64,000 nucleotides of DNA from positions 1 to 64,000 of the forward strand of contig NZ_FXZK01000008.1 in the NCBI RefSeq assembly GCF_900184895.1, read 5' to 3'. The notes under the pieces are model-generated. The model did no database searches, was not told where the DNA came from, and was given only the letters and a program-made list of their open reading frames with translations. Every line of letters starts with the position of its first letter. Positions within the stretch are counted from its first letter, which is position 1. This document shows positions 52,347 through 61,700 of the stretch, in pieces. Made by a program: the position numbers and the translations under genes. The DNA comes from Flavimaricola marinus (lineage in GTDB: Bacteria > Pseudomonadota > Alphaproteobacteria > Rhodobacterales > Rhodobacteraceae).

Positions 52347-53390
52347 ATGACCGGACGGACGCCGCAGCTTTCACCCAACGGATTTGGCGCGGGACCAGTC
52401 GCGCCCGCGATGCGCGATTTCTTCGTGTGCGACATCTTCGGCGCCAGTCTCAAGGACGATCTGGCGACGATGGAGCATCCGGTGTTTTCGCTCTCGACCC
52501 GGCCCGATCGCAAGATCCGGCAGTACGAGCACAACGGGGTCGAGATCACCGTCACCCCCTCGGTGCGGGGCCGGGCCACGATCCATGACAAGGACATCCT
52601 GATCTATTGCATCAGCCAGCTGATGGCCGCGCTCAATGCCGGCCGCGAGATCGGGCGCACCCTGCAACTGACGGCCCACGATCTGCTGATCGCCACCCGG
52701 CGCGATACCGGCGGCGACAGCTACACCCGTCTGCGCGAAGCCTTCGAGCGGCTGGCCGGCACCCGCATCACCACCAATCTGGCGGTGGGCGGGGTCGAGA
52801 CGACGTCGGGCTTCGGCCTGATCGAGGCATGGGAAATCGTGCGCAAGTCGCGCGGCGGCCGGATGATCAGCGTCACCGTCACGCTCAGTGAATGGCTGTT
52901 CCGGGCGGTGATGTCGAAATCGGTGCTGACGCTCAGCCGCGATTACTTTGCCCTGCGCAAACCGCTGGAGCGGCGGATCTACGAACTCGCGCGCAAGCAT
53001 TGCGGCAAGCAGCGCGAGTGGCGGGTGTCGGTGGGCACGCTGCACATCAAGGCGGGCTCGGACGCGCCTGTCCGGGTGTTTCGGGCGGCGGTGCGCAAGA
53101 TGATCGCCGCCAATACCCTGCCCGGATATGTGCTGACCGAAGAACCCGGCGACATCATCCGCGTCACCCGCGCCGGGGTTGTCGACGACGGCCCCGCGAC
53201 GGCCACCGCCGGTGCGCCGCTCTTTGGCGCCGACACGCTCGAGAGGGTGCGCCAGATCGCGCCGGGTTGGGATGCCTATGCGCTCGAAGCCGAATGGCGC
53301 AACTTCTGGGTGGAGAGTGGCCGGCCCCGGCTGGCGGCCCCCGAAAAAGCCTATCTGGCCTGGGTCGCGGGCCGGATCACCCGCGACTGA
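52347..53390 (+). CDS. repA: Plasmid replication initiator (RPA/RepA type)
   Basis: A 347-residue initiator of the RPA family found on alphaproteobacterial plasmids. MRDFFVCDIFGASLKDDLAT, MEHPVFSLSTRPDRKIRQYE and TIHDKDILIYCISQLMAALN are the conserved N-terminal block; LRKPLERRIYELARKHCGKQ belongs to a second winged-helix region. It should bind the iterons just upstream and open the origin with DnaA. Start is not certain: ATG at 52347 is chosen; an ATG at 52410 (MRDFFVCDIF) would begin exactly at the conserved part. Which Rhodobacterales replicon class this belongs to needs comparison. Confidence 0.88.
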   Translation: MTGRTPQLSPNGFGAGPVAPAMRDFFVCDIFGASLKDDLATMEHPVFSLSTRPDRKIRQYEHNGVEITVTPSVRGRATIHDKDILIYCISQLMAALNAGREIGRTLQLTAHDLLIATRRDTGGDSYTRLREAFERLAGTRITTNLAVGGVETTSGFGLIEAWEIVRKSRGGRMISVTVTLSEWLFRAVMSKSVLTLSRDYFALRKPLERRIYELARKHCGKQREWRVSVGTLHIKAGSDAPVRVFRAAVRKMIAANTLPGYVLTEEPGDIIRVTRAGVVDDGPATATAGAPLFGADTLERVRQIAPGWDAYALEAEWRNFWVESGRPRLAAPEKAYLAWVAGRITRD

Positions 53391-53405
53391 TCCGGGCGTC
53401 GGCCG

Positions 53406-54377
53406 CTAGCCGCCGATAAAGGTCAGGTTGAAATCGCGGGTGTTGCCGAAGCGGTTCTCCAGCAACAGGCTGCCGGTCTGGGCCGAGACGTTGGTGCGGC
53501 CGTCCGGCCCGGTGGTGCCGGTCAGGACGGTGGAGCCCTGATTGTTCAGCAGGGACCCGGCGGCCATGGTCTGCAAGGCCGGCGATCCGCCCACGTCATA
53601 GACCAGAATGGCGCTGTGGGCGGCCTGTGGATAGGTGTCGTCGGTGATGGTGATGAAGACAAAGCCACCGGCCGAGGGCGGGATGATCGTGGCCACGCTG
53701 TCGTCGTCCAGCGACAGGGTCACGCCCCGGATGCCGGTCACACGGGTCATGCCGGTGGTTGCGTCCATGCGCATCGCCTCGGTCCATGTGCCGCCATCGG
53801 GGCTGACCTTGACCGAGAAGTCGTCGTTGCCCGCCAGCCCCATCTCGGCCCGGCCCGAAAACCCGGTCTGATAGAGCAGGCTCGCGGTGTCGCCCGCGGC
53901 CGCCTTGTTCAGCTTGAGCTGGTGTCCTGCGCCGGCATTGTTCAGCAAGGTCGCCTCGGAGGAGACGGCCAGCCGGTTGATCGGGTCCGACGAGGTGCCG
54001 ATGCCGACGCCGTCGAGATTGTCGAAATCGACCGCCCCCGAGACATTGGCCCAGTCGCCTCCGGTATAGACAAAGAGCGCCGCCTCGGCCTTGGACCACG
54101 CCCGCCAGCCCGCCTGTGGAACGAAATAGAGCCATGCGCCATCGATCCGCGCCGCCAGAGCGCCGGGCTGGCCTGCCCATGCACCTGTCGGGGCCGCGCC
54201 CAGGCCATATACCGCCCCCTCCACGGGAGACCCCGGCGGCGTCGTGGCTCCCAATGTCTCGAGGGTCAGCTGCACCAGCACATCCAGACGGCTCAGAGCC
54301 TCGTTATGGGTGACATGCTTTTGCGCCTGATTGGGCTGCAAATAGGGCAGGGCAAGACGCGCAGAGATGTCAGTCAT
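53406..54377 (-). CDS. DUF2793 domain protein (phage/GTA-associated)
   Basis: A 323-residue protein. MTDISARLALPYLQPNQAQKH, VTHNEALSRLDVLVQL and ARIDGAWLYFVPQAGWRAWS form the DUF2793 domain, commonly found in phage-like and gene-transfer-agent tail regions of Rhodobacteraceae. The rest (about 120-323) is beta-rich with Gly/Ser/Thr repeats, like tail-fibre or adhesin tips. ATG at 54377 begins the conserved domain. It is convergent with rep, 15 bases between stops. No other phage gene is nearby, so it is a single transferred gene or a surface protein. Confidence 0.75.
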   Translation of the reverse strand: MTDISARLALPYLQPNQAQKHVTHNEALSRLDVLVQLTLETLGATTPPGSPVEGAVYGLGAAPTGAWAGQPGALAARIDGAWLYFVPQAGWRAWSKAEAALFVYTGGDWANVSGAVDFDNLDGVGIGTSSDPINRLAVSSEATLLNNAGAGHQLKLNKAAAGDTASLLYQTGFSGRAEMGLAGNDDFSVKVSPDGGTWTEAMRMDATTGMTRVTGIRGVTLSLDDDSVATIIPPSAGGFVFITITDDTYPQAAHSAILVYDVGGSPALQTMAAGSLLNNQGSTVLTGTTGPDGRTNVSAQTGSLLLENRFGNTRDFNLTFIGG

Positions 54378-54730
54378 GGGGAAACCTTCCGGGGTGAGGG
54401 CTGCATCGGATGGCGCGCAGTTTGCCACCGCCACCTTGCCAGCCCGTTGCACCACCGTGCGTTGCCTGCCCCCGTCATCTGCGACGGAGCGTTGCACGCG
54501 GGCATCGCCCTGTTCTTGGGCAACAGCATCGCCGCTTTTTCAGGCAACCGCACTGGACAGCGCAAAGCCCTCGTCCCTATACAGTTCCCAGAACCCATTT
54601 TCGGCTGACGAGGACTTGTGATGACGCGCCTTTTGCCATCACCATGGCCACTGCCAGCGCATCATTTTAACTTCGTATTCGGGAGCGATACGTCGCCCCG
54701 CCCCACTCTTGCAGACGATAGGCGCCCTTA
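54378..54730. other. 353-bp divergent gap
   Basis: Lies between the DUF2793 gene and the sulfatase-superfamily gene and should hold both promoters. I see no gene, no clear -35/-10 pair and no notable repeat in it. Confidence 0.4.
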
Positions 54731-55591
54731 ATGCCCCGCAATTTGATTTTGATCACATATGACAGCTGCCGTTTCGACAGCGCCCAAGCCGCCAAAGCCC
54801 CCAATCTCGCGCGGTTGGGCGAGCTGGAGCAGCGATACTCCTATGCGTCGTGGACAGCGCCGTCGCACTACACCTTCATGATGGGGCTGGTGCCGCATCT
54901 GTCGCCGCCCAACGTCTATGCCTCCGAAGTCTACAAGGAAGATTTCCGCAAATGGGGCGACCGGCTCGATATTCCCGATCTCAGCTTTGGCACCTTCCTG
55001 CCGCAGCTCTCGCTGCCGGGAATGCTCAAGCAATACGGCTACCGGACCAACGCCCGCGTCTCGATGCCGGTGCTCAATCCTCATACGGTGATCAACAACG
55101 CCTTTGACGACTATCAGCTGATGTCCAATCACAACGACTTCAAGGGCATGGTCGACGGGATCACCTTCAGCCGGGATCAACCCAGCTTCCACTTCTTCAA
55201 TCTGGGCGAGACGCACTACCCCTATATGCTCGACGATGCCTCGCTGCCGCATATCTCGGGGCTGCACGGGGTCGCCAAGACGCTGTCCAAGGGCGGCGAT
55301 GCGGGCGGGCACATCCAGAAATCCGAGGAAATGGATATCGAGGATTTCTTTCAGGACGAGGTGATGCGCGGCCTGCACCAGCAGCAGATTCGCTGTGTGG
55401 AATATCTCGACGAGATACTGGGCGGGCTCTACGACAAGGCTCCCTCCGACACCTGGTTCATGATCATGGGCGATCACGGAGAAGCCTTTGGCGAGGGCGG
55501 CTATTTCGGCCACGGCCCGGTCATGCACGAAAAAGTGTTTCAGGTGCCCTTTGTCGAAGGCCTGCGTCCGCGCAAAGCTCGGCTCATCTGA
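54731..55591 (+). CDS. Alkaline phosphatase/sulfatase-superfamily hydrolase with Thr at the nucleophile position
   Basis: A 286-residue protein with ILITYDSCRFDSAQAAKAPN at the N-terminus (first metal ligands), SWTAPSHYTFMMG at about 41-52 in the place of the sulfatase C/S-x-P-S-R signature, and MIMGDHGEAFGEGGYFGHGP near the C-terminus (metal-binding D-H and H). Here Thr42 replaces the formylglycine-precursor Cys/Ser, so a classical sulfatase is unlikely; a Thr-nucleophile phosphatase or phosphotransferase is more likely. It is shorter than most family members (often 400 or more). It precedes the megasynthase by 158 bp on the same strand, possibly releasing or decorating its product. Weak ribosome site. 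Confidence 0.7.
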   Translation: MPRNLILITYDSCRFDSAQAAKAPNLARLGELEQRYSYASWTAPSHYTFMMGLVPHLSPPNVYASEVYKEDFRKWGDRLDIPDLSFGTFLPQLSLPGMLKQYGYRTNARVSMPVLNPHTVINNAFDDYQLMSNHNDFKGMVDGITFSRDQPSFHFFNLGETHYPYMLDDASLPHISGLHGVAKTLSKGGDAGGHIQKSEEMDIEDFFQDEVMRGLHQQQIRCVEYLDEILGGLYDKAPSDTWFMIMGDHGEAFGEGGYFGHGPVMHEKVFQVPFVEGLRPRKARLI

Positions 55592-55749
55592 CAAATTGGC
55601 ATAAACTGGGGATTTCCCCCATAGCGCCACAATGCTTTCGCAATATCACATTAGGGGCAGGTCATTACACCACGGCAACGAGCAGCGACAAATGATATAT
55701 CATGCGCCTGTACGACGCCGGCTCCAAAGATCAGAAACGGACATATCCT

Positions 55750-58700
55750 ATGACTGACGCATTCAAGGTTCTGGTTATGACCCCCGCAGGCACCGGGGAT
55801 CCGGCACTGGCAATCGCTGCCAGCCGGGCCGGGCACCTGGGTGTATTCAACGCCGAGTTGCCTCTGGGAGAGGGCCGACTCGAGGCGGGCCTGACGCAAC
55901 TGGCCGCCACCGCCCCCGCAGGTTTTGGTCTGGCGATCCCGGACGTGAAAACCGCGACCGCCCTTGTGGGTCGCTATGGCGCCAAGGGGCTGTCGCTGAT
56001 CGTGCTGGGGGCCGAGGCCGCCTTTGCCGCCCCCGATGCGGTGGCCGCGATCCGGGCGGCCGGGGTCACTGTCATGCTCGAAGCGATCCGCTGGGACGAC
56101 CGCTTGGCCGGGCCGCTGGCCGAAGACGGCATTATCGTCAAAGGCCACGAGGCTGGTGGGCGCATCGGTGAGGCGACCTCGTTCATTCTGCTGCAACAGG
56201 CTCTGTCCGGCGGTGCCGACGCTGTCTACGTGCGCGGCGGCATCGGTCTGCATTCCGCAGGGGCGGTGCGCGCCGGTGGGGCCGCGGGCATCGTGCTCGA
56301 CGATCAGCTTCTGGCTGTGCGCGAGTCCGGCCTCGCGGATCATGTCACCCCGATTCTGGCGCGGATGACCGGCGGCGAAACCGTACTGGTCGAAGGCGAC
56401 AAGGGCGTGCATTGGCGCGGCATCGAGCGGCCCGGCCTGAAAGCCGCCGCCAAGCTGCGCACCGCGCTGGCCCCCCATGACGTCGACGCCCAAGCCCCGC
56501 TTGCCGAGGCTGCGCTCGGCTGGAACATGGAGGCAGGCGACATCGCCCCCATGGGGCAGGCCGCCGCCTTCGCGCCAGATCTGGCCGCCCGTTTCGGCAG
56601 CCTTGGCCGGCTGATCCGGGCTTTGCTCGATCAGTCCTCTGCCTCCGTCGCCCGCGCCGCCCGGACCAAGGTTCTGGGCGAGGGCCAGGGCGTGGCCGAA
56701 GCCCATGGCACCAAATGGCCGATCGTCCAGGGTCCGATGACCCGTGTCTCCGACACCGCGGGCTTTGCCCAATCGGTGGGCGAGGGCGGGGCGCTCCCGA
56801 TGATCGCCCTCGCGCTGATGCGGCCCAAACAGGCCGACACGCTGCTCGAGGAGGTCGCCGCCAAACTCAAGGGCAAGCCCTGGGGCGTCGGTCTTCTGGG
56901 CTTTGCCCCCTCGGCACTGGTCAAGGAACAGGTGCAGGTCGCTCTCAAGCATGGGCCGTCATTCGCGCTGATCGCCGGTGGTCGGCCCGATCAGGCCGTG
57001 GCGCTCGAGGCGGACGGTATCCCGTCCTACCTGCACGTCCCCTCGCCGACGCTCCTGAAGATGTTCCTCGAACAGGGGGCCAAGCGCTTTGTCTTCGAGG
57101 GCCGCGAATGCGGCGGGCATGTCGGGCCGATGTCGTCGCTCGTGTTGTGGGACAATATGGTGCGGACCCTGCTCGAACAGGTCACCGATCCGAAACAGGC
57201 CTCCGAGATCTGCGTGCTCTTTGCCGGCGGTATCCAGGACGCGCGCTCCGCGGCCATCGTGGCCGCCTTTGCCGCACCGCTGGCCGAGCGCGGGATCAAG
57301 GTCGGGGTGCTGATGGGCACGGCCTATCTGTTCACCGAAGAAGCGGTCGCCGGTGGCGGCATCGTCAAGGAATTCCAGGACATCCTTCTGGACTGTACCG
57401 AGACGGTGACACTGGAAACCGGGGCAGGGCACGCCTCCCGTGCGGCCATGTCGCCCTTTGCCGAAGAGTTCAACGCCAAGCGCCGCGAGCTTGAGGCCAA
57501 AGGCGTCGGCGCCGAGGAAATGCGCGAGGATCTGGAATCGCTCACCCTTGGGCGGCTGCGCATCGCCTCCAAGGCGACCGAGCGGCAGGGCGACAGCCTC
57601 GCCGAGGTCGACGTCGCCCGGCAGAAGGCCGAAGGCATGTATATGATCGGGCAGGCCGCACAGCTGCGCTCTGCCGTGACCACCGTCGATGCGCTGCACC
57701 GCGAAATCGGCGAGGGCGGCACCGCCTATCTCGAAGCGTTGGAAACCCCCGCCGAGGTGATGCCCGCCCGGCCCGCGGCCCCGGCGCCCGCCGATATCGC
57801 CATCGTGGGGATCAGCACCTTCCTGCCTGGGGCCGACACGGTCGACGAATACTGGGAAAACCTTCTCGACGGCAAAAACGCGGTGACCGAAATCCCGGCG
57901 CATCGCTGGGATCACCGGATCTACTTCGACGAAGACCCGACCGCCGAGGACAAGATCTATTCCAAATGGGGCGGCTTCCTCAAGGACATGCCCTTCGATC
58001 CGATGAAATACGGTCTCCCGCCGCGGTCGATCAAGGCGATCGACCCGCTGCAACTGATGACGCTGGAACTGGCCAATCGCTGCCTCACCGATGCGGGCTA
58101 TGCCGGTGACAACGCGATGGAGGGGCCGCGCCTGCGCACCTCGGTGATCCTCGGGGCCTCCGGCGGTGCGGGCGACGTCGGCGCGCAATATGCGGTCCGC
58201 TCGGAAATGCCCCGGTTTCTGGGCGGCATAGACCCTGATGCAGCCGAAATGCTGCCGAACTGGACCGAGGACAGCTTCGCCGGGATCCTTTTGAACGTCG
58301 CCGCAGGGCGCACGGCCAACCGGCTCGATTTCGGCGGGGTCAACTACACCGTCGATGCGGCCTGCGCGTCGTCGCTGACGGCGGTCTACCAAGGCGTGCT
58401 CGAGCTGGAGTCGGGCCGCTCGGATATGGTCCTTGCAGGCGGAATAGACACTGTTCAGGGGCCGTTCGGCTATCTGTGCTTCTCGAAGACCCGGGCGCTG
58501 TCCCCGCGTGGGCGCTGCTCGTCCTTCGAAGCCGGCGCAGACGGGATCGTGATCTCCGAAGGCCTCGCCATGGTGGGCCTCAAGCGGCTCGCCGATGCAG
58601 AGCGGGACGGCGACAAGATCTATGCGGTGATCAAGGGCGTCGGCGGCTCGTCGGACGGCAAGGCCAAATCCATGACCGCGCCGCATCCTGACGGGCAGAT

Positions 58701-61700
58701 CCGGGCGCTGAACCGGGCCTACGAGATGGCGGGCTACAGCCCCGCGACCGTCGGCCTCTTCGAGGCGCACGGCACCGGCACCGTCGTCGGCGACACCGCC
58801 GAGATGGCCACCGTCACCCGGCTCCTGCACGAGGCGAACGTGCCGCCGCGTTCTGCCGCCATCGGCTCGGTGAAAACCCAGATCGGCCATACCAAGGCCG
58901 CAGCGGGCATCGCGGGCATGATCAAGGCGACGCTGGCGCTGCACCACGGCATCCTGCCGCCGCATGGGCGCAAGGGCGAAGTGAACGCCAAGCTCAACGA
59001 CGAGGACATGCCGCTCTATCTGGTGGACAGGGCGCGACCCTGGATCACCAAGGACAACGCCCCGCGGCGGGCCGGTGTCTCGGCCTTCGGCTTTGGCGGG
59101 ACGAACTTCCACGTCACGCTCGAGGAATACTCCGGCAAGGCCGCGATCCCGGCGCTGGCCCCCGTGGCCCGCAACCGCTGGGCGCAGGAGCTGCTGATCT
59201 GGCGGGGGCCGAACCGTGGCGCCCTGGCCAAGCAGGTGCAGGCGGTGATCGACCGTCTGGAGCAGGGCTGGCAGCCCAAGCTCGCCGATCTGGCCTTCAC
59301 GCTCCATGACAAGGCCCCGGCCAAGGGGCTGACCGCGACCATCGTCGTGGGCGAACAGGACGATCTGGCGGCGAAACTGGCGCCGCTGGCCGCGCATCTG
59401 GCCGATGCCGCCAAACCCTGCCCGCCCGGGGCGGCCTTCTCCGAAGCGCCGCTGCTGGATGACGGCAAACTGGCGCTGATCTTTCCGGGGCAGGGCACGA
59501 CCTACCCCGAAATGCACGCCGACGTGGCTGCGCTGTTCCCGGCATTCTCACAGAGTTTGGCCGACGCAGACACTGTATTGGGGGATGACATCGGCGCATC
59601 GCTCAGCCGGATGATCCTGCCAGCCGGTGCCTATGACGAGGCTCAGGTCAAAGAGGCCGCCAAGGTGCTCACCCAGACCGACATCGCTCAACCAGCCCTT
59701 GGGGCGGTCGAGGCCGGGATGCTCGCGATCTTCGACAGTCTGGGCCTCAAGGCCGATATGGCTGCCGGGCACTCCTACGGCGAATTCGTGGCACTCCATG
59801 CGGCGGGCGTGTTCAGCCGGGACGATCTGTTCCGGGTCAGCCGGGCGCGCGGATCCTTCATGGTCGAGGCGGGCAAGGGCGGCGATCTCGGCTCCATGGC
59901 AGCGGCCCGCGCGCCGCGGGACGTGCTCGAAAAGCTGATCGAGGGCATCGACGGCGTCGTCGTGGCCAACCACAACGCGCCCGAGCAGTCGATCCTGTCC
60001 GGCACCCGCGAAGGGTTGGACGAGGCAGGCAAACGGGCCGAGGCGCAGGGGCTGAAGCTGACGCAGCTTTCGGTTGGCGCGGCGTTCCATTCGCCGATCG
60101 TGGCCCCCGCGGCGGAAAAGCTGGCGGATTACATCAAGGGCATGTCCCTGGGCAAATCCAGCCTGACGGTCTACGCCAACGCTACGGGCAAGCCCTATCC
60201 GAAAACCGCCAAGGGGCTGATCGAGACGCTGGCGACGCAATTGGCGGCGCCCGTCGAATTCGTGGCCGAGGTCGAGCAGATGCACGCCGATGGCGCGCGG
60301 GTCTTCCTGTCTCTGGGTCCGAAATCCAGCCACGCCGCCCTCGTGCGGCAAATCCTCGGGGATAAGCCGCACCGGGCGATTGCCTCGGACGACGAGGCCG
60401 GCGGGCTCAAGGGCCTGCTGGGCGCCATCGGCGGCGTGCTCGCCGAAGGGGCGACGCTCGATCTGGCGCGGCTCTGGGCCGGACGGTCCTGCCGGCTCGT
60501 CGATCTCAAGGGGCCGGTCGAGGCCGAAGCGCCGCTTGGCAAACATATCTGGATGCTCAACGGCTCTGGTGCGAGGTCGGTCAACGATCCGCCGCTCAAG
60601 GTGCTGACGATCGAGGATATCGCCGCGAAACAGGCGAAAACAGGCTCTATTCCGGCGCAATCCGCCGCTCAACCCGCCGCAGCCGCAGCCGCGGCTCCGA
60701 CACAGACCCAACCCACCGCACGTCCAACCAAGGAGATGCATGCCATGAACACCCGCCCCGACATACCGGGGGTGGACGACACCGGGGCTGAGGATACTGG
60801 CTACGACATTGCCGGTCCCCAGCCTTATTCCGGACAGTCCTATGCCACCCCGACAGAGGCGATCCTCGCCGACTTCCAGGCCACCATGGCCCGGTTTCTC
60901 GAAACGCAGGAACGCGTAATGCTGGCCTCGATGGGGGCGACCGTGACACGGTCGGCCGCTCCGCGTGCCGCGCGACCCGCCCCGCGTGTGCTGTCTGCCC
61001 CGGCGCGCGTCGCCCCCGCACCCGCACCTGCCGCGGCTCCTGCACCGGCACCCGCGCCCGCTCCGGCCCCTGTTGCCGCAGCCCCGGCACCCGCCGCTCC
61101 GGCGCCCGCGCCCACACCGGCACCAGCCCCGGAACCTGCCCCTGCACCCGCCGCCGAAGTAGCCGCACCCTCTGCTCCCGCAGGCGGGCTCGACAAGGCG
61201 GGGATCGAGGCGCTCTTGCTCGAGATCGTCGAAGACCGCACCGGCTATCCGGCCGACATGCTCGGCCTCGACCAAGGCATCGAATCCGATCTCGGTATCG
61301 ACAGCATCAAGCGGCTCGAAATCGTCGGGGCCCTGATCAAGGGCCTGCCCGCCGCGCAATCGGCTGCCGCGACGCCGATGGGCGAGACGCTCAATGAGCA
61401 GAAGACGCTCGGGGCCATCATCGACGTGCTCCACACGCATCTGGAGGGCGCAGGGCCTTTTAATCCCGCCGGGGCGGATCATGCGGCAGAGGCGACAGCC
61501 TCTGACCGACCGCCCCGGCACGACCCTCGGACAGCGATCACTGCAACTCCGCGTTTCGTGATGGTGCCCGAGGTTGCGGCTCTGCCCGCTCCCGGCCGCA
61601 AGCTGCCCGCCGGGCAGTATCTGATCGCAGGCTCCGGGGCTGTGGCCGTGGCCCTCGCGGCCAAGATCGAGGAGGCCGGCGGCACGGCCGTGGTCACCAC

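Noticed and set aside
54731-55591. Assignment as a classical arylsulfatase acting on the sulfated capsule
   Set aside because: The formylglycine-precursor Cys/Ser is replaced by Thr in the signature, so only superfamily membership is claimed.
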